In this document: one piece after another, positions 16,645 through 25,622 of the stretch | Layout: each line of letters starts with the position of its first letter | How positions within the stretch are numbered: the first letter of the stretch is position 1 | Assembly: GCF_045788535.1 (NCBI RefSeq) | Contig: NZ_CP074074.1 | Location: 186,001 to 250,000 of the forward strand | Length of the DNA stretch: 64,000 bases | Source of the DNA: Allotamlana fucoidanivorans | GTDB taxonomy: Bacteria; Bacteroidota; Bacteroidia; Flavobacteriales; Flavobacteriaceae | Reading direction: 5' to 3' | Translations under genes and position numbers: made by a program | Notes under the pieces: generated by a model | Told to the model about the DNA's origin: nothing | Databases searched by the model: none | Seen by the model: the letters and a program-made list of their open reading frames with translations, nothing else

Positions 16645-17529
16645 ATGTCTATGAAAACGAATACAGCTTCAAATATTTTGCCCGAACCTAAAGGAAAGCC
16701 CAAATGGTTACGTGTTAAACTTCCAACCGGAAAAAAATACACCGAGCTACGAGGACTAGTTGACAAATACAAATTAAACACCATTTGTACTTCTGGAAGC
16801 TGCCCCAATATGGGAGAGTGCTGGGGAGAAGGCACAGCCACGTTTATGATTCTAGGTAATATATGCACCCGATCATGTGGGTTTTGCGGAGTAAAAACAG
16901 GACGTCCTGAAACAGTAGATTGGGACGAACCAGAAAAAGTAGCCCGTTCTATAAAATTAATGAATATAAAACATGCTGTTTTAACAAGTGTGGATAGAGA
17001 TGATTTGAAAGACATGGGCAGTATTATGTGGGCAGAAACCGTTAATGCGGTTAGAAGAATGAATCCTGAAACTACTTTAGAAACGCTCATTCCTGATTTT
17101 CAAGGTATAGAACAACATATTGACAGAATTATAGAAGTAGCTCCGGAAGTTGTATCGCATAACATTGAAACCGTAAGACGGTTAACACGAGAAGTTAGAA
17201 TTCAGGCGCAATACGATAGAAGCTTGGGGGTTTTAAAATATTTAAAACATAAAGGACAGCGTAGAACAAAGTCTGGTATCATGCTTGGTTTAGGAGAAAC
17301 TCGTGAGGAAGTTATTGAAACGCTACACGACCTTAAAAATAATGATGTTGACGTTGTTACGATTGGTCAATATCTACAACCTAGCAAAAAACACTTACCT
17401 GTAAAACAATTTATCAATCCAGATCAATTCAAAGAATATGAAGCTATTGGTTTAGAACTTGGCTTCAGGCATGTTGAAAGTAGTGCTTTGGTAAGATCAT
17501 CTTACCGTGCTCAAAAACACATTCAATAG
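16645..17529 (+). CDS. lipA: Lipoyl synthase LipA
   Basis: A 294-residue radical SAM enzyme that inserts two sulfur atoms into octanoyl groups on lipoyl domains. Auxiliary-cluster cysteines lie in CTSGSCPNMGEC (C48, C53, C59; CX4CX5C). The radical-SAM cluster is CTRSCGFC (C74, C78, C81; CX3CX2C). The C-terminal RSSYRA motif, whose Ser ligates the auxiliary cluster, is present. ATGs at 16645 and 16651 are both possible starts, close to the -7 box. gap follows 2 nt later, so the two are likely co-transcribed. Confidence 0.95.
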   Translation: MSMKTNTASNILPEPKGKPKWLRVKLPTGKKYTELRGLVDKYKLNTICTSGSCPNMGECWGEGTATFMILGNICTRSCGFCGVKTGRPETVDWDEPEKVARSIKLMNIKHAVLTSVDRDDLKDMGSIMWAETVNAVRRMNPETTLETLIPDFQGIEQHIDRIIEVAPEVVSHNIETVRRLTREVRIQAQYDRSLGVLKYLKHKGQRRTKSGIMLGLGETREEVIETLHDLKNNDVDVVTIGQYLQPSKKHLPVKQFINPDQFKEYEAIGLELGFRHVESSALVRSSYRAQKHIQ

Positions 17530-17531
17530 CC

Positions 17532-18548
17532 ATGATAAGGATTGCTATTAATGGTTTTGGCAGAATAGGCAGGCGGGTATTTAGGCTACTAGCAAAGCAA
17601 AATGATATTCAAGTAGTCGCTATAAATGATTTAGCTGATGCCAAAACACTAAGTCACCTGTTAAAATATGATAGCGTTCATGGTATTTTTAAGTATGACA
17701 CATCACATGACGCTGAACACATTATTGTTGATGGACGAAGCATTCCCCTTTTAAACCAATCGCATCCAGAAGCTATTGATTGGAACCCTTTTAATATTGA
17801 CTTTGTTATTGAATGTACGGGAAAATTTAAAACCAGATCATCATTAAAAAGCCATATATACAATGGAGCTAAAAGGGTAATTTTGAGTGTTCCTCCAGTA
17901 GAAGATGATATTAAAACCGTAGTATTAGGTGTTAATGACCATATCATTAGCGGTTCAGAATTAATAGTATCAAATGCCTCTTGTACCACCAACAATGCGG
18001 CTCCTATGATTGATGTTATGGATAAACTTTGCGGTATTGATCAAGCCTATATTACTACCGTGCACTCCTATACTACTGACCAAAGCCTGCATGATGAACC
18101 CCATCGTGATTTACGACGATCTAGAGCTGCCGGACAGTCTATTGTACCTACAACAACTGGAGCTGCAAAAGCCTTGACCAAAATATTTCCTGAACTTTCA
18201 AATGCTATTGGGGGTTGTGGTATACGCGTTCCTGTTATAAATGGTTCATTAACAGATATTACATTTAATGTAAAGCAAGAAGTAAGTATTTCAGAAATAA
18301 ACGAAACCTTTAAACATGCTGCCCTTAACAACTATAAAGGGATTATTGAATACACGTCAGACCCCATTGTTTCTATAGATATTGTTGGAAACACGCACTC
18401 CTGTATATTCGATTCTCAAATGACCTCAGTAATAGGAAAGATGGTTAAAATTATTGGCTGGTATGATAATGAAACGGGATACTCAAGCAGAATTATTGAC
18501 CTAATACGTAATTTGTCGATAAAAAATTACGTTTTATCGATAAAATAA
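17532..18548 (+). CDS. gap: Glyceraldehyde-3-phosphate dehydrogenase, type I
   Basis: A 338-residue NAD-dependent glycolytic enzyme. It has the Rossmann motif INGFGRIGRRVFR and NAD-selective Asp33 in AINDLAD. The catalytic Cys151 is in VSNASCTTNNAAP, with the partner His in TTVHSYTTDQ and DLRRSRAAGQSIVPTTTGAA. The residue after SCTTN is Asn rather than the usual Cys, marking a divergent subgroup, so this may be a second, specialised GAPDH. It is co-directional with lipA, 2 nt apart. Its last codons contain the twin palindromes described at 18511. Confidence 0.92.
   Translation: MIRIAINGFGRIGRRVFRLLAKQNDIQVVAINDLADAKTLSHLLKYDSVHGIFKYDTSHDAEHIIVDGRSIPLLNQSHPEAIDWNPFNIDFVIECTGKFKTRSSLKSHIYNGAKRVILSVPPVEDDIKTVVLGVNDHIISGSELIVSNASCTTNNAAPMIDVMDKLCGIDQAYITTVHSYTTDQSLHDEPHRDLRRSRAAGQSIVPTTTGAAKALTKIFPELSNAIGGCGIRVPVINGSLTDITFNVKQEVSISEINETFKHAALNNYKGIIEYTSDPIVSIDIVGNTHSCIFDSQMTSVIGKMVKIIGWYDNETGYSSRIIDLIRNLSIKNYVLSIK
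18511..18545. promoter_or_regulatory. Twin palindromic operator-like elements upstream of the hybrid kinase
   Basis: ATTTGTCGATAAAA (18511-18524) and TTTTATCGATAAAA (18532-18545, a perfect 14-bp palindrome) match at 12 of 14 positions and start exactly 21 bp apart, two helical turns. The second ends 4 bp before the kinase -7 box at 18550. They lie in the last codons of gap, so a coding explanation (repeated LSIK) is also possible. Confidence 0.45.
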
Positions 18549-18549
18549 T

Positions 18550-18557
18550 TATATTTG
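18550..18557 (+). promoter_or_regulatory. -7 box (TATATTTG) for the hybrid histidine kinase
   Basis: A perfect TAnnTTTG match beginning one base after the gap stop codon and 19 nt before the kinase ATG at 18576. Confidence 0.6.
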
Positions 18558-18575
18558 CTTATAATATTAGGTAAA

Positions 18576-20813
18576 ATGTCCCAATTTAAGTGTTACATAT
18601 ATATTATCATCTTCTTGATAAATTTAGGTGCTGTGTCTCAAAACTCCATCAATGATGACCCTGAGATCACACAGAACAGCATTAATCACTGGATTGCTCA
18701 ATCTGAAGTAGAATTAGAAAACTATAATTATTTTAGCGCTCAAAAAGATTTGGATAAGGCTTTAGCTTTAGCCGAAAAATCAAACAACAAAAAAAGTGCG
18801 GGTATTATTTATGCGCTTAAAGGAAAGCTAAAACTAATAACGCAAGAAGAAGATAAGGCTATTAAATTGTTAAACAAAGCCATTGAGATTCAACGCATAA
18901 TTAATGACAACAAAAATCTAGGAAGCTCTTATAAAATTTTTGCTGATGTTTATTTTGCTAAAGGAGATTTTTACTCTGCTTTAGATTCTTACAGAGCTGC
19001 TAAATCAAAATTTGAAGAAGAGGAACTCAATAGAGAGTTGGCCGAAACCCTTTTAAGCGAAGGTAAAACTTATATTCAACTAAGAAACTACCACAAGGCA
19101 AGAGACCTCATAGAACAATCTATTGCCGTATCAAAAAAGTACGATTATTATAAAACTGAAAGCGAAGCTTTAGTAAATCATGCTCTAACCTACAGCAAAT
19201 TAGGAAATCAAGAAAAAGCATTAGCGCTTGCTCTAGAAGGTCTTAATATTGCAAAAACCAACAATTACACCTCAATTATTAATGAAGCCTACTTACTTCT
19301 TAGCGAGCTTTATAATGATACTGGAGCTTATAAAGACTCAAGAGATTTCTTAAAAAAGCATATTACACTTTCTGACTCCATTAGAGAATTAACAATAAGT
19401 TCTTCAAACAGTCAAGAAACACAATATTTGCTAAATGAGGAAAAAGAAAAAAATCAGGAAATTGTTGAAAAACTAGAAAAAGCGGAAGATGAACAAAATA
19501 TGAGTACCTTAATTTCTATATTAAGTGTGGCTTTAATTACTATTTTATCTCTTCTTACGCTTTCTCTGTATAAAAACAATAACATTAGACTTAAAACCAA
19601 TAATATGCTTCACAAAAAAAACAGTGAACTAATTATTGCTAAAGAAAAAGCTGAACTCGCCTCAAAAACAAAAGCCAACTTCTTATCAACAGTAACTCAT
19701 GAATTAAGAACGCCGCTTTACGCTGTTACTGGATTAAGCAACATGCTTTTAGATGAAAACCCAAGACCTGAGCAAGTGCAACATCTTAAGTCTCTTAAAT
19801 TTTCTGGTGATTACTTACTTACGTTTATAAATGATATTCTTCAAATCAATAAAATTGAAGCAAATAAAGTTGACATAGAACCTGAAACTTTCAACTTAAA
19901 GAAAAAAATCAATAACATTATTCTTGCCTTGAACAACTCGGCTCTTGATAATAATATAAAGATTCACTATGAGTTTGATAAAGAACTCCCAGAAAACTTC
20001 ATTGCCGATCAATTAAAAATTTCTCAAATACTAATCAACCTTATAGGCAACTCCATCAAGTTTACAAAGGATGGTGATATCTGGATTCGGGTTTATAAAA
20101 TTGAACAACAAGGCAAAACATATATACTTCGTTTTGAAATAGAAGATAACGGCATTGGTATTAGCCAAGAAAAGCAAGACCATATGTTTGAGAGCTTCTC
20201 TCAAGGGTCCATTCAAATCAATAGAAAATATGGCGGAACAGGCTTAGGACTATCTATTGTAAAAGGATTAATTGACATTTTAAAAGGAAAAATTTACGTA
20301 AAAAGTGAGCTTGACAAAGGAACTACTTTTTATTTTGAAATACCACTTGAACATACTACCGTTGAAGAAGCTCAAGAAAATGCACCAACATATTTTGATG
20401 GCAAATCTGACGATTTAAATCTTACAAATGTTAAAATCCTGGTGGTTGAAGACAATAAAATCAACCAAATGATTACTAAAAAGATTTTAACGAAAATGAA
20501 TCTGAAATGTGATATTGTTGACAATGGAGAAGCAGCTGTTGAAATGATTAAAGCGAACGCTTACAACATTGTTTTAATGGATATTCATATGCCTGGCATT
20601 AGTGGTATAGAAGCCACCAAACAGGTGAGAGAATTTGATAAGAAACTTACTATTTTTGCTTTAACAGCAGTAACCATAGAAGATAAAATGCATGAGTTTG
20701 AAGAAGCTGGATTTACTGATATTATTCCTAAACCGTTCAAACAAGAAGAGTTTGAGAAAAAATTATACAATGCCTTAGCTTCAAAAAAAGAAACACCTTC
20801 TACTAGCGCTTAA
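18576..20813 (+). CDS. Hybrid sensor histidine kinase/response regulator with TPR sensor
   Basis: About 745 residues. A signal-like N-terminal helix (KCYIYIIIFLINLGAVSQ) is followed by roughly six TPR repeats (about residues 40-280), a coiled segment and a membrane span near 308-330. The HisKA domain has the H-box FLSTVTHELRTPLYAVTG. The HATPase domain has the N-box QILINLIGNSIKFT and GTGLGLSIVKGLI. A C-terminal receiver domain contains ILVVEDNKINQ, phospho-acceptor Asp in VLMDIHMPG, and IPKPFKQEEF. No DNA-binding domain is present. The start at 18576 agrees with the -7 box. Its 3' end overlaps convergent lpxK by 11 bp. Confidence 0.92.
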   Translation: MSQFKCYIYIIIFLINLGAVSQNSINDDPEITQNSINHWIAQSEVELENYNYFSAQKDLDKALALAEKSNNKKSAGIIYALKGKLKLITQEEDKAIKLLNKAIEIQRIINDNKNLGSSYKIFADVYFAKGDFYSALDSYRAAKSKFEEEELNRELAETLLSEGKTYIQLRNYHKARDLIEQSIAVSKKYDYYKTESEALVNHALTYSKLGNQEKALALALEGLNIAKTNNYTSIINEAYLLLSELYNDTGAYKDSRDFLKKHITLSDSIRELTISSSNSQETQYLLNEEKEKNQEIVEKLEKAEDEQNMSTLISILSVALITILSLLTLSLYKNNNIRLKTNNMLHKKNSELIIAKEKAELASKTKANFLSTVTHELRTPLYAVTGLSNMLLDENPRPEQVQHLKSLKFSGDYLLTFINDILQINKIEANKVDIEPETFNLKKKINNIILALNNSALDNNIKIHYEFDKELPENFIADQLKISQILINLIGNSIKFTKDGDIWIRVYKIEQQGKTYILRFEIEDNGIGISQEKQDHMFESFSQGSIQINRKYGGTGLGLSIVKGLIDILKGKIYVKSELDKGTTFYFEIPLEHTTVEEAQENAPTYFDGKSDDLNLTNVKILVVEDNKINQMITKKILTKMNLKCDIVDNGEAAVEMIKANAYNIVLMDIHMPGISGIEATKQVREFDKKLTIFALTAVTIEDKMHEFEEAGFTDIIPKPFKQEEFEKKLYNALASKKETPSTSA

Positions 20814-21804
20814 TCGCCTTTTCAATTAAAGCATTGAATTTATTTGGATAATCTAATTTTACTTGAATAGGCAAATAATACAGTTTATCCTTTAAAGTTT
20901 CATACTGTTTTAAACGCATAAAATCTTTTTCTGTGGTTAAAATCATTTCTTTTTGCTCCAGTAATACTATATCGACTTCAGAAAACTCATGGTGATCTTG
21001 AAAATTTAAATGATCAAAATTGAACTGTTTTGCCTTTAAAAATTCAATCAATGACGTTGGATTTGCAATTCCTGTAACCAAAGTAAAACCACTTTTCAAA
21101 TCGTGTAACGCCATAGATTCACTTACAGAACATATCTGCTCTGCATATGCTATAGAACTAAAAAACACTGCTTGATGAGCTTCTGGCTTTATTTGTTCAA
21201 TAATACGTTTCTTTTCTAGAGTATTAAGGTCATGAGGACATTTGGTAACAACAATGATTTGAGCCCGTTTGGCTCCACTACGTGGTTCTCTTAAATTTCC
21301 AGTAGGCAACAGAATATCTTTAAAATAAGGGGCATTATAAGTAGTTAGCAATATATTTAACCCAGCCTTCACTTTTCTATGCTGAAACGCATCATCAAGT
21401 AAAATAACATCAGGATCGTGTTCTTGCAACTGCTCAATACCGTTTTGCCTGTTTGCATCAACCGCTACCAAAACATCTGACTTAAATTTATTGTAAAACT
21501 GAAAAGGTTCATCGCCAATAGAGGCCACAGTGCATGTTTCATCAGCTAATTGAAAACCTTTCGTTTTTCGTTTATATCCTCTACTTAATGTCGCTATTTT
21601 ATACTCATGTTTCAGTAACCGAATCAAATACTCAATCATAGGTGTTTTTCCTGTTCCTCCCACACTCAAGTTACCAACACATACAACAGGTACACTATAT
21701 GACTTTGACGGTTTCCAACCAAAATCATACAATGTATTTCTTAACCAAGTGACCAAAAAATAAATGGGTACAAATGGTAGCAAGATTTTCCTAATAAAGT
21801 TCAT
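20803..21804 (-). CDS. lpxK: Tetraacyldisaccharide 4'-kinase LpxK
   Basis: A 333-residue membrane-associated kinase that phosphorylates the lipid A precursor. It shows MNFIRKILLPFVPIYFLVTW (membrane-binding N-terminus), CVGNLSVGGTGKTPMIEYL with the P-loop GGTGKT, ATLSRGYKRKTKG, and VILLDDAFQHRKV. The ATG at 21804 matches the usual LpxK N-terminus; a longer frame upstream would add 25 unrelated residues. It is convergent with the kinase gene and overlaps it by 11 bp. Confidence 0.94.
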   Translation of the reverse strand: MNFIRKILLPFVPIYFLVTWLRNTLYDFGWKPSKSYSVPVVCVGNLSVGGTGKTPMIEYLIRLLKHEYKIATLSRGYKRKTKGFQLADETCTVASIGDEPFQFYNKFKSDVLVAVDANRQNGIEQLQEHDPDVILLDDAFQHRKVKAGLNILLTTYNAPYFKDILLPTGNLREPRSGAKRAQIIVVTKCPHDLNTLEKKRIIEQIKPEAHQAVFFSSIAYAEQICSVSESMALHDLKSGFTLVTGIANPTSLIEFLKAKQFNFDHLNFQDHHEFSEVDIVLLEQKEMILTTEKDFMRLKQYETLKDKLYYLPIQVKLDYPNKFNALIEKAIKR

Positions 21805-21918
21805 GGAAAAGAGATCAATGATTCGCCTAAAAATAAAGTTCGAAATATAACAATTATTCCACCAACGCTCATATTTCAAATGACAGAATTTAATACCTAC
21901 GCTTGAAAGTATTTATTT

Positions 21919-21926
21919 TATCTTTG
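21919..21926 (+). promoter_or_regulatory. -7 box (TATCTTTG) for the Nif3-like gene
   Basis: A perfect TAnnTTTG match 20 nt before the ATG at 21946. The nearest TTG upstream (21903-21905) is only 13 nt away. Confidence 0.55.
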
Positions 21927-21945
21927 ACTATAAAATAGATAGCAC

Positions 21946-23040
21946 ATGATTATTCAAGACGTTATAAATCATCTAGAAGAGCTTTCACCACTAAACTATG
22001 CTGAAGATTTTGACAATGTAGGACTTCTAGTTGGTGACAAAAACACAAAACTAACGGGAGTTTTAGTAACACTTGACACGCTTGAAGCTGTTATAGATGA
22101 GGCTATAAATGAGCAATGCAATCTTATTGTGAGTTTTCATCCTATAATTTTTAAAGGCTTAAAAAAGCTTACTGGAAAAACCTATGTGGAGCGTGTGGTT
22201 ATGAAAGCTATAAAACACGACATTGCTATTTACAGCATGCACACCGCCTTAGATAATGCCTTTCTTGGTGTAAATGATATGATTTGCAGTCAATTAGAAC
22301 TAGAAAACAAACAAGTTTTAATTCCTCAAAGTCAAACCATAAAAAAACTAACCACCTATGTACCTAAAAACGAAGCAGGCACCTTAAGAAAAGCCCTTTT
22401 TAAAGCAGGAGCGGGAAGCATAGGAAATTATGATGATTGCAGTTTTAATGTAGAAGGTTATGGCACCTTTAAGGGTAATGAAAATTCTAATCCCACAAAA
22501 GGAAATCAGGGAGAAATTCACACTGAAGAAGAAACAAAAATAACTATCACTTTTGCTAAACACTTAGAACATCGTGTTTTGAAAGCGCTTTTCAGCACGC
22601 ACTCATATGAAGAAGTGGCTTATGAAATCATAACCATTGAGAACAAAAATCAGCATATTGGAATGGGCATGGTAGGTTCCTTAAAAACACCCATGGATGA
22701 AGCTGGTTTCCTAAACTATTTAAAGTTAAAATTCAGTACACCCTGTGTAAAACATTCGGCTTTTTTAAATAAGCCCATACAAAAAGTTGCTGTTTTAGGC
22801 GGTTCGGGTAGTTTTGCTATTAACGCCGCTAAAGCCCATGGTGCAGACGCTTTTGTGACAGCCGATTTAAAATATCATGACTTTTTCACAGCAGAAAATA
22901 GTATTCTTTTAGCTGATGTTGGACATTACGAAAGTGAGCAATTCACAAAAAATCTTTTAGTAGCGTATCTTACAAAAAAAATTAGTAATTTTGCAATCAT
23001 TTTATCAAAGACAAATACCAATCCTGTTAAGTATTTTTAA
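21946..23040 (+). CDS. Nif3-like dinuclear metal-centre protein
   Basis: A 364-residue Nif3/GTP cyclohydrolase I type 2-related protein. Metal-site segments are AEDFDNVGLLVGD, LIVSFHPIIFKGLKKLTG, YSMHTALDNA and, near the C-terminus, ADLKYHDFF and ADVGHYESEQF. A PII-like insert lies between the two halves (about residues 125-230), giving the longer hexameric toroid form. The biochemical role of the family is uncertain. It is followed 4 bp later by the coiled-coil gene, a pairing I recall as common in Bacteroidota. Confidence 0.9.
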   Translation: MIIQDVINHLEELSPLNYAEDFDNVGLLVGDKNTKLTGVLVTLDTLEAVIDEAINEQCNLIVSFHPIIFKGLKKLTGKTYVERVVMKAIKHDIAIYSMHTALDNAFLGVNDMICSQLELENKQVLIPQSQTIKKLTTYVPKNEAGTLRKALFKAGAGSIGNYDDCSFNVEGYGTFKGNENSNPTKGNQGEIHTEEETKITITFAKHLEHRVLKALFSTHSYEEVAYEIITIENKNQHIGMGMVGSLKTPMDEAGFLNYLKLKFSTPCVKHSAFLNKPIQKVAVLGGSGSFAINAAKAHGADAFVTADLKYHDFFTAENSILLADVGHYESEQFTKNLLVAYLTKKISNFAIILSKTNTNPVKYF

Positions 23041-23043
23041 AGT

Positions 23044-23823
23044 ATGGCTAAAAAGAAAGAAGTAACTGTTGAAGAGCGTTTAAGAGCTTTATACGATTTA
23101 CAACTCATCGATTCTCGTATAGATGAAATAAGAAATGTTCGTGGAGAACTTCCTTTAGAGGTTCGTGATTTAGAAGATGAAGTTGCTGGACTTAATATTA
23201 GATTAGAAAAACTTGTTGCTAATTTAGAAGTTATAGATAACGATATTGCTGGAAAGAAAAATTTAATTGAAGAATCAAAAGCTTTAATTAAAAAGTATGC
23301 TGAGCAACAAAAAAATGTTAGAAATAACAGAGAGTATAATTCTTTAACAAAAGAAATTGAATTTCAAGAATTAGAAATCCAATTAGCTGAAAAACACATT
23401 AAAGAATTTAAAGCTCAAATAGAGCAAAAAAAGCAGGTTATTGCCGACACTAAAGAACGCTTAAAAGAGCGAGAAAGTCACTTAAAACACAAAAAAGGTG
23501 AACTTGACGCCATTTTAGCTGAAACTGAAAAAGAAGAAGAAGCATTAATTCAAAAATCTAACGATTACAAAGAACAAATTGAAGATCGTTTGGTAGCAGC
23601 TTACACCAGAATAAGAAATAATGTAAAAAATGGGTTGGCGGTTGTGCCTATTGAAAGAGGTGCTTCTGGAGGTTCGTTCTTTACCATACCACCACAAGTG
23701 CAGGTTGAAATAGCTTCGCGCAAAAAAGTTATTACAGATGAGCATAGTGGCAGAATTTTAGTTGACCCTGTTTTAGCTGAAGAACAAAAAGCAAAAATGG
23801 AAAAACTGTTTTCAAAAATATAG
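23044..23823 (+). CDS. Coiled-coil protein of the C4 zinc-ribbon family, zinc cysteines lost
   Basis: A 259-residue protein with a long antiparallel coiled coil (about residues 30-180, rich in E, K, L), then the family's C-terminal domain. In relatives that domain has two CxxC-type knuckles. Here the matching stretches read GASGGSFFTIPPQVQVEIAS and VITDEHSGRILVDP, with Ser, Asp and other residues in place of the cysteines. The fold is recognisable but it cannot bind zinc in the usual way. It probably has an RNA- or nucleic-acid-linked role, as suggested for the family. It is co-transcribed with the Nif3-like gene, with a terminator following. Confidence 0.85.
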   Translation: MAKKKEVTVEERLRALYDLQLIDSRIDEIRNVRGELPLEVRDLEDEVAGLNIRLEKLVANLEVIDNDIAGKKNLIEESKALIKKYAEQQKNVRNNREYNSLTKEIEFQELEIQLAEKHIKEFKAQIEQKKQVIADTKERLKERESHLKHKKGELDAILAETEKEEEALIQKSNDYKEQIEDRLVAAYTRIRNNVKNGLAVVPIERGASGGSFFTIPPQVQVEIASRKKVITDEHSGRILVDPVLAEEQKAKMEKLFSKI

Positions 23824-23846
23824 TTTATTTTAAACACAAAATATTT

Positions 23847-23874
23847 AAAACCTCCTAAATTTGGAGGTTTTTTT
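23847..23874 (+). terminator. Rho-independent terminator
   Basis: AAACCTCC and GGAGGTTT form an 8-bp stem followed by seven T residues, 24 nt after the coiled-coil gene. Confidence 0.85.
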
Positions 23875-23904
23875 ATACTCTTAGTTAAGGTATTACCTCA
23901 AAAT

Positions 23905-24040
23905 AAAATAAGGTAAGCCTTATTTTTAATTTGTGCTACTAATGCTACCTACTTAAAAAATATCTCAATACCCCTAAGGCATCAGCATTAATGTTCCAAC
24001 TAAAATATACATAACATAAAACTATTTTTTTAAATAGTTT
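23905..24040. repeat. Two further hairpins in the gap before msrA
   Basis: The 260-bp gap has no gene I can support. After the terminator there are two perfect inverted repeats: AAAATAAGG/CCTTATTTT (23905-23926, 4-nt loop, T-rich 3' side) and AAACTATTT/AAATAGTTT (24019-24040, 4-nt loop). The first could be a second terminator. The second lies 44 nt upstream of the msrA ATG and may be a leader structure. Confidence 0.4.
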
Positions 24041-24083
24041 TAAGGATTTAATTTTCCATACGTCTATTATATAAACAACTACT

Positions 24084-24740
24084 ATGAAACATTTAATCTC
24101 TTTTTTTACATTGGTTCTATTTTGTAGCTGCCAAAACAATGCTCAAACTAACAAAACACAAGAGGCAGTAATACAAGCCAACCCTGTTGAAGTTCCTGTG
24201 GAACACGGCAAAGCAAAGGCCTATTTTGCCAGCGGGTGTTTTTGGTGTGTTGAAGTTATTTATGAAAGCGTAAAAGGTGTTGAAGAAAGTATTTCTGGGT
24301 ATTCTGGCGGACACACTAAAAATCCTACTTACGAAGCTAGCAACACAGGAAAAACAGGTCATGCTGAAGCTGTTGAAATTATATACGACCCTAAAATAGT
24401 GAGTTTTGAAACCCTTGTTGATGTTTATTTTACCTCACAAAATATCACACAGGTAAACGGTCAGGGTAATGATAAAGGCTCTCAATACCGCTCCATCATC
24501 TTCTATCAAAATGAGGCGCAAAAACAAATTATTCTTAAAAAGAAAACGGAGTTAGAACAACAATTAAAAATTAAAGTAGCAGCTGAAGTGTATCCATTTC
24601 AGAAATTTTGGATTGCTGAAGATTATCATCAAGATTATGAAAAAAAGCACCCCAATCATCCTTACATTCAAAATGTATCTATTCCCAGACTAAATAGATT
24701 TAAATCAAAAATGCCTCATGTTTTGAAAGACAATCATTAA
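24084..24740 (+). CDS. msrA: Peptide-methionine (S)-S-oxide reductase MsrA, lipoprotein
   Basis: A 218-residue enzyme repairing oxidised methionine. The N-terminus is a lipoprotein signal (MKHLISFFTLVLFCSCQNN, lipobox before Cys), so this MsrA is anchored in the periplasm or outer membrane rather than cytoplasmic. The active site GCFWC is at residues 51-55. Other family segments are GYSGGHTKNPTYE, GHAEAVEIIYDP, QYRSIIFY and AEDYHQDYEKKHP. It is a single-domain MsrA, with no MsrB fused or adjacent. Confidence 0.94.
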   Translation: MKHLISFFTLVLFCSCQNNAQTNKTQEAVIQANPVEVPVEHGKAKAYFASGCFWCVEVIYESVKGVEESISGYSGGHTKNPTYEASNTGKTGHAEAVEIIYDPKIVSFETLVDVYFTSQNITQVNGQGNDKGSQYRSIIFYQNEAQKQIILKKKTELEQQLKIKVAAEVYPFQKFWIAEDYHQDYEKKHPNHPYIQNVSIPRLNRFKSKMPHVLKDNH

Positions 24741-24812
24741 ACAAACCTGCTACTGCTTGACTTAATTTAGAATTTCGACTAGATTTGTCTGCGTTATAAT
24801 TGCAAAACATAA

Positions 24813-25616
24813 ATGAATTGCATGTATAAAACAGTATTTGAAATTACCAAAATGGATTGTCCTTCTGAAGAGAACCTCATCCGAATGAAATTAGATGATA
24901 TTGCAAATATTGCACATTTAGACTTTGACATCCCCAACCGCAAACTAACCGTTTACCATCATGATTTAACTGATGTAATTGAAACATCTATTCTTGAACT
25001 CAACTTGGGAGGAAAGAAAATCTCAACAGTCTTATCAAATCAGACCTCATTTACAGAAAGTGCAAATCAAAAAAAATTACTTTGGTGGGTGCTTACCATA
25101 AACGTCATGTTTTTTATTATTGAAATGATGACTGGAGTTATTTCAAAGTCAATGGGACTTGTGGCTGATAGTTTAGATATGTTGGCCGATAGTTTTGTCT
25201 ACGGTATTAGCTTATTGGCTGTTGGTGGCACTATGATTAGAAAAAAAAGAATTGCAAAACTTGCTGGTTATTTTCAAATAGTATTAGCGTTGATAGGCTT
25301 TCTTGAAGTTGTGAGACGCTTTTTGGGATCAGAGCAACTCCCTCAATTTTCAACCATGATTATTGTATCTATTTTAGCGCTTTTTGCCAATGGTTTATGC
25401 TTAATTATTTTACAAAAATCAAAAAGCAAAGACGAAGCTCATATGAAAGCCAGCATGATCTTTACCTCTAATGATATCATTATTAATCTCGGCGTTATTC
25501 TTGCAGGCATCTTAGTGAATTGGCTTAATTCAAATAAGCCCGATTTAATTATAGGTACCATTGTTTTTGTTTTGGTCATTCAAGGAGCCTTTAGAATTTT
25601 AAAACTGAGTAAATAA
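24813..25616 (+). CDS. Cation diffusion facilitator with N-terminal HMA-like domain
   Basis: A 267-residue protein in two parts. Residues 1-75 resemble a heavy-metal-associated (HMA) ferredoxin-like domain whose metal loop reads KMDCPSEEN, a CxxE-type site rather than CxxC. Residues about 88-262 form six membrane spans of a CDF transporter with VADSLDMLADSFVYG in TM2 and SNDIIINLGVILAG in TM5. The cytoplasmic C-terminal domain of ordinary CDF proteins is missing, since the protein ends just after the last span. TM2 has Asp where many CDFs have His. It probably exports Zn2+ or a similar ion. Confidence 0.85.
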   Translation: MNCMYKTVFEITKMDCPSEENLIRMKLDDIANIAHLDFDIPNRKLTVYHHDLTDVIETSILELNLGGKKISTVLSNQTSFTESANQKKLLWWVLTINVMFFIIEMMTGVISKSMGLVADSLDMLADSFVYGISLLAVGGTMIRKKRIAKLAGYFQIVLALIGFLEVVRRFLGSEQLPQFSTMIIVSILALFANGLCLIILQKSKSKDEAHMKASMIFTSNDIIINLGVILAGILVNWLNSNKPDLIIGTIVFVLVIQGAFRILKLSK

Positions 25617-25622
25617 TTCTCT

